This document shows, piece by piece, positions 26,516-35,400 of a stretch of DNA of 55,505 nt. A program made the translations under genes and the position numbers. The stretch's first letter is position 1. The number at the start of each line of letters is the position of its first letter. The stretch is from CAYPIE01 sp964410665. Lineage in GTDB: Bacteria; Planctomycetota; Planctomycetia; Gemmatales; Gemmataceae. The stretch is from contig CAYPIE010000036.1 of the NCBI GenBank assembly GCA_964410665.1, positions 1 to 55,505 of the forward strand, given 5' to 3'. The notes beneath the pieces are model-generated. The model saw only the letters and a list, made by a program, of their open reading frames with translations. It ran no database searches and was not told the origin of the DNA.

Positions 26516-27355
26516 ATGACTCTGGACTATTCGATCGCCGATCAGCGGGTTCGCTTCGCACGGGCGCGAGCTGAGCAGAATACACGGATACTGGATATCG
26601 ACCGCGTCTACGATGGTTCGCTGTTTCGGGACCAGCGTGGATTGGTGACGGGGGCTAACCGCGGAATTGGGCTGGCCCTCGTTCGGGAACTGCTTGGACG
26701 AGGCACGCGGGTGATCGGATCATGCCGCCAGCCAGACACCCATCTCCCAGCGCTGGCACAAGAACATCCGAACCTGGTTATTGCTGAAAACGTCGACGTC
26801 ACGGACGAGGATGCCGTCGTCAGGCTGGCGAGTGAAATCTCTGAGCCGTTGGACATCCTGATCAACAATGCGGGCTACTTTTACGGACCGCTCGAAACTC
26901 TCAGCAACCTGAATTTCGCCGAAGAGCTTCGCATGATCGATATCTGCGCGGTCGGGCCGTTGCGCGTGACGGCCGCCCTCCACAACGCTGCTCGCATCAA
27001 ATTCCACGGGGGAAAGGTCGCCATGATTACCTCCCAGGGTGGCTCCATCGCCTGGCGTACAACCCAAAACCCGACCGGGCACGATGATGGTCATCATATG
27101 AGTAAGGCTGCTGCCAATATGATGTCGGTGTTGCTGGCCCAGGAGTTGAAAGGCTGCGGAATCTCAGTGAGGATCTTGCATCCGGGATTCAATAAAACCG
27201 AGATGACGAACAAATACGCAGGGGTTTGGGAAGAAGAAGGAGCCGTGGAACCTGCAGTGGGGGCGAAGCGCATCTTGCATGAAATATTCCAGCAATCTCT
27301 GGAATCGACGGGCTGTTTCATCAACTGTGAGGACGGGTTGCAGATTCCTTGGTAG
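26516..27355 (+). CDS. Short-chain dehydrogenase/reductase with a His at the catalytic Tyr position
   Basis: A 279-residue SDR-family oxidoreductase. The nucleotide-binding motif is TGANRGIG at 45-52, followed by DVTDEDA and INNAG at 117-120, and the active-site serine is near ITSQGGS. The YxxxK motif reads H193-H-M-S-K197 (GHHMSKAAANM), so the usual proton-donating tyrosine is a histidine encoded by CAT; one base would restore TAT. The N-terminus has about 40 extra residues compared with a typical SDR. The C-terminus (HPGFNKTEMTNKYAGVWEEE and FINCEDGLQIPW) looks complete, so the gene is not otherwise degraded. The substrate is unknown. It lies 200 bases upstream of the ATP-grasp gene on the same strand. 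Confidence 0.85.
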   Translation: MTLDYSIADQRVRFARARAEQNTRILDIDRVYDGSLFRDQRGLVTGANRGIGLALVRELLGRGTRVIGSCRQPDTHLPALAQEHPNLVIAENVDVTDEDAVVRLASEISEPLDILINNAGYFYGPLETLSNLNFAEELRMIDICAVGPLRVTAALHNAARIKFHGGKVAMITSQGGSIAWRTTQNPTGHDDGHHMSKAAANMMSVLLAQELKGCGISVRILHPGFNKTEMTNKYAGVWEEEGAVEPAVGAKRILHEIFQQSLESTGCFINCEDGLQIPW

Positions 27356-27558
27356 CCCGCCAGGTACTCTCGACCTTCGGTCGGGTGGTTTGTGGTTCGA
27401 CCGGCCAAGCGTTCAGTTGGCACGGACGATCGTTGGTGCGACCCAATTGCGTTGATTGCACAATTCGACTGGTCGGCAGCGACCGTGGTGCCTAGGAAAA
27501 TAGGAATCTTTCTAATTCAGCCTATCTCGGACGACAACCTTCCCGATCGGAGCACCCT

Positions 27559-28740
27559 ATGACCGCCAAACCCAAAGTCCTGGTGACCGGTGGCCGGTTT
27601 GACCCCGCCACAGCCATTGTCCGAGGCTTGTATAAATACGGTGCCACCGTCCACGTCGCTGACAGCTATAAAATGGCCCCGGCGCTCCACTCGCACATTC
27701 ACGCGACCACCGGACACGTCGTGCCTTCACCTGCCCGTCAACCGATTCTGTTCGCCGAGGCGGTCGGGCAAATCGTCCGCGATCACCATCTCGATATGGT
27801 CATACCGACCTTTGAAGAAGGCTTTTATCTAGCCCGCTACGCCGACCGAATCTCGGTGCCACTGTTCGCCCCTCCCTTTGAGACCATTGCCAAGTTGCAC
27901 AACAAGGCGCAATTCACGACTCTCTGTTCCCAACTAGGCTTGCCAACCCCAAAGACTGCAACCGTCGCCAGTCGTGATGCGTTGCGCGAAACGGTCCAAC
28001 AGTTCGGTGACTTCGTCGCTCGGCCCGCTTATTCTCGGGGAGGATTTGTTTATTTGACCAATCATGGGCCTCGAGCGGGGGAAACTTCTATCGACGATTG
28101 TGAACCGACCAGTGAAAATCCCTGGCTGGTTCAGGAGTTCGTTGATGGGAAAGATGCCTGCTCGTTCAGTGTCGTCCACGAGGGCAAGATTGTCCTGCAC
28201 TGCGTCTATGAACCAACCATTGCCGCGGTGGGCGGTTGGTCACTGCAGTTTGCATCGATTGCGGATTTTGGCACGTTTGAGAAGGCAGCCAAGATTGCTG
28301 AGCACTTCAAGTACACTGGGTTTCTCAGCTTTGACTACCGCCGTACCCAGCAAAGTCCCGATGGATTTATCATGATCGAATGCAACCCTCGCTCCAGCGC
28401 CGGGGTCTTCCTCACACCCGAGGCTTGGATCGGCCCCGCGGTCTTCAACGAACCCGGCGATGTCCGGATGGTCGAGCCCGGGACGCGACGACAGTATGAT
28501 CTCCATATGTTAGACCCGCATCTGTCCAAGCTGCCGGCACGCCAGTTACTCCACGAATTGTTCACCACGCCGGACGCCTTGCTCAAACCCGATGATCTCC
28601 TTCCAGCGTTGTACTTTTATATATGTCGTCGTCACTGGGCTGCCGTCGCGAAGGAGGAGCACAAAACCCTGTCCGATGTCTTCCTAGAGGACATCACTTG
28701 GGATGGCACTGCGTTGCCTGAGCAGACCACCACGGGATGA
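27559..28740 (+). CDS. ATP-grasp enzyme
   Basis: A 393-residue protein with the ATP-grasp layout. A Rossmann-like N-terminal domain (KVLVTGGRFDPATAIVRGL) is followed by a substrate/ATP domain with the glycine-rich segment FVARPAYSRGGFVYL and WLVQEFVDGKDACS, and the metal-binding FIMIECNPRSSAGVF, equivalent to the ExNPR motif of carbamoyl-phosphate-synthase-type enzymes. Members join a carboxylate to an amine or other nucleophile via an acyl phosphate. The particular substrate cannot be read from sequence, and no peptide or pathway gene lies near enough to suggest one. A C-terminal helical tail of 70 residues is unassigned. A GGAG ribosome site precedes the ATG. Confidence 0.88.
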   Translation: MTAKPKVLVTGGRFDPATAIVRGLYKYGATVHVADSYKMAPALHSHIHATTGHVVPSPARQPILFAEAVGQIVRDHHLDMVIPTFEEGFYLARYADRISVPLFAPPFETIAKLHNKAQFTTLCSQLGLPTPKTATVASRDALRETVQQFGDFVARPAYSRGGFVYLTNHGPRAGETSIDDCEPTSENPWLVQEFVDGKDACSFSVVHEGKIVLHCVYEPTIAAVGGWSLQFASIADFGTFEKAAKIAEHFKYTGFLSFDYRRTQQSPDGFIMIECNPRSSAGVFLTPEAWIGPAVFNEPGDVRMVEPGTRRQYDLHMLDPHLSKLPARQLLHELFTTPDALLKPDDLLPALYFYICRRHWAAVAKEEHKTLSDVFLEDITWDGTALPEQTTTG

Positions 28741-28814
28741 TCGTTGTCCGTATGCTTTCGGGGACCGGTTTCCCTTCGAGTTCGGTCTCACCAGCCGCCA
28801 GCGTAACGGCCGGT

Positions 28815-28960
28815 CTACCTGCGGGCAACGCGCAGGGGTTTCAAGTGGAAGTCGAGGAATTCGTAGGTGGCATGGTCCGCCGACACGAGCGTGTCCTCGG
28901 TGCCGTGTGTGTTCGCATCAGGGCGGAGTTCTTGTGGATGAGCTTGACCGGGCTGGCCGC
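28815..28960 (-). pseudogene. Possible hydrolase C-terminal scrap
   Basis: A minus-strand frame reads HGTEDTLVSADHATYEFLDF then HLKPLRVARR and stops at TAG. It could be the acid-residue strand and end of an alpha/beta hydrolase (HGTxDxLV) or of an alkaline-phosphatase-like enzyme. It has no upstream body in frame. Confidence 0.25.
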
Positions 28961-29287
28961 GGCGGAATGTTGGGCGAATTCGATAGGTGCCCCCCCCCGA
29001 TCACGATGCTTGCCCTGTCGTCGGGCCATGGGGTGGGTCTTCGTACAGACCGAGGGGCTGCCCGAGAGATACCCACGCCCTGCAAGAGGGGCTTCGATAA
29101 ACGCTTACGGCCCTGTCACTTCGCATGAGCTCGCAAGTGAGCAAGAGTTGTTCGGATGGGAAGCAGGCAACGCAACGTTTTGATGATGATCGCGCGGGGC
29201 TTTATCGGTGTCGGTGCTCCGGTGTAATCTGGACAACATGGGATCTCGACCGGAGGATCCTAACTCCTCCGTGGATCGACCGATTAT

Positions 29288-29311
29288 CTCTCAACAAGCC
29301 TTCGTTGAGAG
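29288..29311. other. Hairpin of unknown role
   Basis: CTCTCAAC and GTTGAGAG form a perfect eight-base stem around an eight-base loop. No T run follows on either strand, so it is not a convincing intrinsic terminator. It lies about 145 bases beyond the PiT stop codon. Confidence 0.5.
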
Positions 29312-29454
29312 TGATCATTCCAGGATCGCCAACGTCATCCACGGGTGGGGAAAATAACTGGAATCTCGCCCACAGCCGCTGATTTTGGGCGAAAAGTACC
29401 GACGACCTTGCTGGGTCAGCACTTAGCAGTATCGCTCGATCGCCCTGCCCAACA

Positions 29455-30711
29455 TCACCCGACCAACAGGTCTACGACAAAGAAGTACGCGATTGCTAGT
29501 CCGGCGGCCAACGGCACAGTCAGCACCCACGATGTGAAGATCTTGCCCAACACACGCCAGTTGACGCGCTCCCTGTCGGCCAGGCCGGTGCCGATGATCG
29601 CACCGGTGGCGACCTGCGTCGTGCTCACCGGGATACCCGCCATCGATGCGCCCACTACCGTGCTCGCCGCCGAGAAGTCCACGCAGAAGCCTCGGGTGTT
29701 GGTGATGGTGGTCACCTTCGAACTAAGCGTTTCGATGACCCGGTAACCCAACAGCGCGATGCCCGCCATGATGCCGCAGCCCCCGAGTACCAGGATCCAC
29801 AGCGGCACCCCACCCGAAGCGGCGATCAATTCATCGGTCGGCAGTTGCCCCGACTGGTAGACCAGCCAGATGCCGAACACCGGCGCGATCGCGTTGGCGA
29901 CATCGTTGGCCCCGTGTGCGAAGGACATGTAGCAACTGGTCCCGACCTGCAGCCGCTTGAAGATGTCCTCCTGCGACTGCTCGGCGTCGGGCATCTCCTT
30001 GGTAAACGCCCGCAGCATCCCCTGGCTGACGATGATCCCGTACGGCACCAGCACCGCCGCGAACGCGATGTAGCCGATCGGCTCGCTGGGCCGATAGTCC
30101 GCCAGCGGTCCCTTCTTCATCAGAATCAGTGCGAACGCGAACATCGCCACGCCTAGGAAGTAGGGCAGGTAGAATTGCAGCCGGGACATCAGCCCCGGCT
30201 TGCCCGATTGGGTGATCACCTTTCGGATCAGCGACAGGATGAGCAGCGCCGCCAGCCCTGCCAGGATCGGGGCGGAGAACCACGTGGCGATAATCTTGTA
30301 GACTTCCTCCCAGCGGACACTATCCCAGCCGCCGACGAAGGCGCTCACCCCGACCAGGCTGCCCACGATCGCATGGCTGCTACTTACGGGCATCTTGCCG
30401 TACGAGGCCAGCAAGACGAACGTCGCTGAGGAAAGCAGCACCGCGAACAGTGCCGCCATGTACTCGATCTTTTGGTCGAACTGGCTTGGATTGATCAGAC
30501 CGGTGATCAGCTTGGCCGAGACGACGCCGCCCAGTAATGCCGCGCCAAGGAAGTTCATTAGCCCGGCAATGAGCGTCGCCTGTTGAACGGTGAGGGCCTT
30601 CGCGCCTACCGCCGAGGCAAACGCGTTGGCGACGTCGTTGGCCCCGTTGGCGAACGCCATCAAGAACCCGCCGATGCCCACAAGCACCAGCCAGAACAGG
30701 GGGTTTTCCAT
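29455..30711 (-). CDS. pit: PiT-family inorganic phosphate transporter
   Basis: A 418-residue inner-membrane phosphate (metal-phosphate)/proton or sodium symporter. It has the duplicated PiT signature: GGFLMAFANGANDVANAFAS in the first half and CYMSFAHGANDVANAIAPV in the second, each followed by further helices, and SSSHAIVGSLVG / ISTTQVATGAIIG-like segments (here PVSTTQVATGAI). About eleven helices with a central loop around KPGLMSRLQ. Start ATG at 30711 (MENPLFW) with GGAG eight bases upstream; the ORF extends 30 codons further, but that part is arginine-rich and not membrane-like. No PhoU-like partner gene is next to it. Confidence 0.93.
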   Translation of the reverse strand: MENPLFWLVLVGIGGFLMAFANGANDVANAFASAVGAKALTVQQATLIAGLMNFLGAALLGGVVSAKLITGLINPSQFDQKIEYMAALFAVLLSSATFVLLASYGKMPVSSSHAIVGSLVGVSAFVGGWDSVRWEEVYKIIATWFSAPILAGLAALLILSLIRKVITQSGKPGLMSRLQFYLPYFLGVAMFAFALILMKKGPLADYRPSEPIGYIAFAAVLVPYGIIVSQGMLRAFTKEMPDAEQSQEDIFKRLQVGTSCYMSFAHGANDVANAIAPVFGIWLVYQSGQLPTDELIAASGGVPLWILVLGGCGIMAGIALLGYRVIETLSSKVTTITNTRGFCVDFSAASTVVGASMAGIPVSTTQVATGAIIGTGLADRERVNWRVLGKIFTSWVLTVPLAAGLAIAYFFVVDLLVG

Positions 30712-31067
30712 TCGGATCACTCCACATCGGACAGAAGAGGGACGCCGGAAGTGTAGCATTGGCCAGAGGTGATGGGCAAATCGTTCCTGGGTGCAACCCA
30801 AGCGTCGGAGGAACCTCCCGAGTGGCTCGCCAGAGGATCGGTGGTGAACCGCTCGAGACCCTCTTGAAGCCCACGCAAGAGTCGTCCACTCAGGCTATTT
30901 ACCTAGCAATATAGACCGATGTCAATGGAGGCCCAAGGACTCTGACCAGCCAGCGTTCCTCGGAGTGGTGGGCAGAGCCAGAAGGGTGTAACCTGGTGGC
31001 ATCGAAAGATGAAGGGGCCATCCTTTTCATTGCAGGTGGTTTGGGCCAAACCCTCCCGGACAACTCC
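30712..31067. other. Intergenic region between divergent genes
   Basis: About 350 bases. A GTG at 30996 has AGAAGGG nine bases before it and would extend the next gene by 24 residues. Otherwise I see no distinct element. Confidence 0.4.
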
Positions 31068-31943
31068 ATGAAGATCCTGTTCGCAATCCCGCACTACTAT
31101 CAGGATCGGGGTACGCACTCGGTCCGACACGGCTCGGTGAGTGGCCGCTCTACGGAGCGGTTGGCGAGTTTTTCACAGTGTCTCAGCGCGATCCGACAAT
31201 TGTTCGGTAGACCACAGTGTTTGATCGATGTGGCCGACCGCACGACCAAACCGGTCAACCAGTTGACTGCCGAGTTGGTGGACGTGATCGTGCATACGAC
31301 AGGGACGGACCACCTCGTCGATCAGTTGCGGTTGGGATCGGACTATTTCCAGCATCGGGCTACCGCTGCACAACCGGAACTATTGGGTTTTGAATGTCAC
31401 GCCACCCTAAGGGAACACCTTGGGGAATATGATTACTATTGCTATCTCGAAGATGATCTGGTGATTCGAGATCCACTTTTCTTCGAGAAGATCCGTTGGT
31501 TCACACACACATTTCGCCGCGGCTGTGTCCTGGCCCCCAATCGCTTTGAGGTGACGGTCAACGCGATTGTGCACAAAGCGTATGTGGATGGGCCTCTCAA
31601 CCCCCACGTCACGTGTCTCTTCCAAGACGTGACCGAGCAGCCCAGCCTCGAAGTGGAATTGTTCGCCCGAACGATTCGTTTTATCCGGCCGACCAACCCC
31701 CACTGCGGTGGTTTTTTCCTGACTGCCGAGCAGATGGCACACTTGGCTGAGAGTCCGCATTTTCTCGATCGCGACACCCGCTTTATCGGTCCGCTCGAAA
31801 GCGCGGCGACCCTTGGGGTGATGCGGACTTTCCGGGTATACAAACCCGCGCCCGAGAACGCCTGCTTCCTCGAAGTCGAGCACCAAGGCGCGGCATTTCT
31901 AAACCGTATTCGACGACCACACCAAGACGAACTCACGGCTTGA
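31068..31943 (+). CDS. Glycosyltransferase-like protein (GT-A type)
   Basis: A 291-residue soluble protein that begins MKILFAIPHYYQ, a standard first strand of glycosyltransferases. It contains an acidic metal-binding motif, YYCYLEDDLVIRDPLFFEKI (DxD-like), typical of GT-A folds, with later segments RFIRPTNPHCGGFFLTAEQM and ESAATLGVMRTFRVYKP that could form the acceptor part. I do not recognise the exact family; it may modify surface polysaccharide or protein, but that is an inference. The ATG is chosen for the canonical start, although a GTG at 30996 has a better ribosome site. Its end overlaps the convergent TIGR03067 gene by 11 bases. Confidence 0.75.
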   Translation: MKILFAIPHYYQDRGTHSVRHGSVSGRSTERLASFSQCLSAIRQLFGRPQCLIDVADRTTKPVNQLTAELVDVIVHTTGTDHLVDQLRLGSDYFQHRATAAQPELLGFECHATLREHLGEYDYYCYLEDDLVIRDPLFFEKIRWFTHTFRRGCVLAPNRFEVTVNAIVHKAYVDGPLNPHVTCLFQDVTEQPSLEVELFARTIRFIRPTNPHCGGFFLTAEQMAHLAESPHFLDRDTRFIGPLESAATLGVMRTFRVYKPAPENACFLEVEHQGAAFLNRIRRPHQDELTA

Positions 31944-32355
31944 TTCGCTGCAGAATCATCGAGTACGCTCGTTTTCCTTCTCCGGGCTTAAAGTCCTTGG
32001 GCCGACTGGCCCCGGGTTCGCCGTAACAAAGTCGCAGTTCATCTCCCTTGAGAGCGTAAATACCTAGAGCTTTTTGGTTTGCTTTGCTCCGGATTAGGTC
32101 GATCTGTTTTGGGTTGGCGTTGGGATCCAATTTGAAACGGATCGTTCGCCCTTTCTTGTCACCTGAGTATGCGGTGAAAGAATCCTTTGTGAATACGATC
32201 CGCCGTTCTTTGAGCATCTCTTCCGACATGGCGAGCCCGTTGAAGCTCGCGCTGCGAACTTGCCAGTTGCCCTGAAACGAAGGCGCTTGTGCCTTCAGGG
32301 AGGCGTTTAGGGTGCTCAGGATACAAAAAACCAGGAGGCAACGACCAGTGTGCAT
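31933..32355 (-). CDS. TIGR03067-type exported protein
   Basis: A 140-residue protein with a signal peptide (CLLVFCILSTLNASLKAQA) and one domain that starts FQGNWQVRSASFNGLAM and ends with LRLCYGEPGASRPKDFKPGE. This is the TIGR03067 pattern, a small beta-barrel-like domain expanded almost exclusively in planctomycetes; function unknown. A GGAGAAG ribosome site precedes the ATG. It lies 72 bases downstream of the giant surface gene on the same strand and could be the last gene of that transcript. Confidence 0.85.
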   Translation of the reverse strand: MHTGRCLLVFCILSTLNASLKAQAPSFQGNWQVRSASFNGLAMSEEMLKERRIVFTKDSFTAYSGDKKGRTIRFKLDPNANPKQIDLIRSKANQKALGIYALKGDELRLCYGEPGASRPKDFKPGEGKRAYSMILQRIKP

Positions 32356-32427
32356 TGGTACTTCTCCATAAACAGAGGGTGGTCGGAATTCACGGCAAAA
32401 TTCTTCGTGTGGGGTGCGAGGCGGTTC

Positions 32428-35400
32428 TTACCAGGTCCCCCAGATGATATCGTCTTCCGTGAGGGCGAAGAAACCCTCCAGGGTGATGGTGCGGCCGTTG
32501 GGCAAGTAAAGTTTGCCGGTGTCCCGGTCGAAGACAAAGTGGCCTGTTTCAGAACGATCCCCAAACAATAAGGTTGGATTGCCGCTCCATAGGAACTTGA
32601 GGGTGTCCTCCGCAGAGAAATCCTTGATCTGCTGATCGGACTGACCTTCGAGGATGTCTTGAAAGAAGAAGGTGTCCATCCCCATACCGCCTGTCAGGGA
32701 GTTAGTACCCGTACCTCCACGTAGTTCGTCGTTCCCCACCCCCGCATCGATGGTGTCGTCCCCATGGCCGCCGTCGATGCGATCGTTTCCATGACTACCC
32801 GTGATGCTGTCATTGCCGGCGCCCCCGTCGATCCGGAATCCGCCTAGAGCCAACGGCACGCGAATCGTGTCGTCTCCCTTGCCGCCGTCAACCCATTTGC
32901 CGGTGGTCCAGCTGGTCACCGCGGAGAAATCGAGGGTGTTGCCCGTGTCGGTACCAAGGATTCGGCTGCCCCCCTCCAGCTGTTGAATCTGGTTCGCGGG
33001 GGTGAAGTGTGCCAAGACGATCGGGTCGCTCGTATTGCGTTGTGGGTTCAAACGCAGTGTGTTGAGGTCACTGCCACCATCGATCAGATCGAACACGTGA
33101 TCCTGTAGGTTGGCGATAAACACATCGTTGCCATTCCCACCATAGGTTTCATCGACTCCTGCTCCCCCGTCGATCAGATCGTCGCCGTGACCAGCCTCGA
33201 TCATGTCTTCACCGGCATCGCCACGGAGAGTGTCGTTGCCGGCCGAACCCCAAAGGCTGTCATTGCCGGCCCCCCCATCGATCTGGAATCCGCCTAGAGC
33301 TAGCGGCACGCGAATCGTGTCGTCTCCCTTGCCGCCGTCAACCCAATTGCCGGTGGTCCAGCTGGTCACTGCAGAGAAATCCAGGGTGTTGCCCGTGTCG
33401 GTACCAAGGATCCGGCTGCCCCCCTCCAGCTGCTGGATCTGGTTCGCGGGGGTGAAGTGTGCCAAGACGATCGGGTCGCTCGTATTGCGTTGTGGGTTCA
33501 AACGCAGTGTGTTGAGGTCACTGCCACCATCGATCAGATCGAACACGTGATCCTGTAGGTTGGCAATAAACACATCGTTGCCTGGTCCACCATAGGTCTC
33601 ATCCACGTGTGGACCACCGTCGAGCAGGTCATCGCCGTACCCGGAAACGATCGAATCCATCCCAGCGTCACCGCGCACGGTGTCGTTGCCGTCGCCAGCG
33701 CTGATGCGATCGTTCCCTTTCCGGCCGGAGATCTCATCATCACCCGCCGTACCGGTGATCGTGTCATCGTCGTTGGTGCCCCGGATGTCTAAACCCAAGC
33801 CGCCGGCGACGGGGACATCATTCACGTAGATGATCCCCGAGAAATCCAGCAGCTTGCCGCCAGAGCCTTCCCCTTGGACCCGTCGGGTACCGTTGTTGGG
33901 ATTGACAATCGTTAGCCCTTCGATGTGATTGTCTGGACTGAACGTGACGAAGCGGTGGTAGTCTCGGGTCTGAACGATGGTGTCCAGTCCCTCACCGCCG
34001 TCGTAAACGTCGTAACGTCCTCGGGCGTACTGGTTGCGGAACATGTCATCGCCGGGCCCGCCGAGCAGTGTGTCGCCGAGATTGCCGCCGGTCAGCGTGT
34101 CGTTATCGCCCTCGCCTTCGACCCGAGCCAGTGGGATGTTGCCCCGGATTTCGAGGTCGTCGTTTCCATCGCGGCCAAACACCAGCACGCGACCGGTCGG
34201 TGCATCGATAGTAATGATTTGGCCATTGAGATTGATTTTCAAGGTGTCGGGCAGCGAGCCAGGCCGGACAGAAATGGTGTCGTCGCCGCTGGTTCCGATG
34301 ATCCGGACTGCTGTTTTGCCGGGGTACTCATCATCCGGAATCACATGCACCGATCCGGCGTCGTTCGGGTCGACCGAAATGGTCACCGAGGCCGGTTCTG
34401 AGTCGGCTGTGCCGTCGTTGGCGACATAGGTAAAGCGATCGCTGCCTTGAAAGCTCGGGTCCGGGAGGTAGGTGAAACTACCGTCGGAATTCAGGGTCAG
34501 GGAGCCATGATCCAGACGGATCTCTTGGCCCACATCGGTGGGTGAGCCGTTGACTTTGCTCACCGTCAATGCCGAGGTTTCGATGTCGGTGTCGTTGGCC
34601 AGAACCCCCAAGGTGGCATTGACTACCAAGGTCGTGTCCTGCACCACTGCATATGTATCATTCATCGCCGATGGGATATCGTTCACCGGATTCACGGTGA
34701 GCGTGAGTGAATCCGCGTCAGAGCCATCGTCACCATCCTCGACGGATACCGCCAGGAGATCCTCCCCGGCGTAGTGGGGGTTCGGTGTGTAGACCAAACT
34801 ATTGAGGGTGTTCTCGAGGTCGAGTGAAGTGCCGCTGACCGTAACCGTGCTGGTACCGCCACCCATAACCGTGACTGTAGCTGAGGGGGTCAGCGTTAGG
34901 ATCCCGTTGGTGACGTTCAGGTTGACCGTCAAGTCGGTTGAATCAACATCCACGACTTGAAAGCCACTAATCGCTAGGTCGGTGTCCTCGTCCGTCACCT
35001 GGTCGTTGGGCACGATGAGTAACGGGGCATCGTTCACGGGCATGACGTCCAACGTGAGCCTGTTCGGCGTCGGATCCAGGTTACCCACTCCGCGGGAGTT
35101 ACTACCGTTGTCAGCAACCCGGAAAGTAAAGTTCGCGTAGCCGATCCCATACGCATTGAGAGCGGGTGTGAACACCAAGGCACCGCTAGCCAATTCGGTC
35201 GCATCGATGAATGCGCCAGCCACGACCGGAGAATCGTTCAGGGCCAAGCTACCCACAGTGACCTCGGTCTCGATTTGGATCCCTGCGAAGTCATCGGGCG
35301 GAGTGTCGTTCGGATCCGAGAAGCCAAAGTCCGACTGGGAGAATACATACCGTGTATCCTCGGGCATGATGACGGTCATATCACTCCCTTCTGGGGGATC

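Larger units (their letters stand above)
28741..29454. other. Gene-poor stretch between ATP-grasp and PiT genes
   Basis: About 710 bases. A plus-strand open frame (28737-29183) overlaps the ATP-grasp stop, has a run of eight cytosines (28989-28996), and shows no domain. A minus-strand hydrolase-like scrap and one hairpin are listed separately. Confidence 0.45.

Noticed and set aside
28737..29183. A 148-residue gene after the ATP-grasp gene
   Set aside because: It overlaps the stop codon, contains a C8 run, has no ribosome site and no recognisable domain.
29288..29311. Intrinsic terminator for the PiT gene
   Set aside because: The stem is good but no T run follows on either strand.
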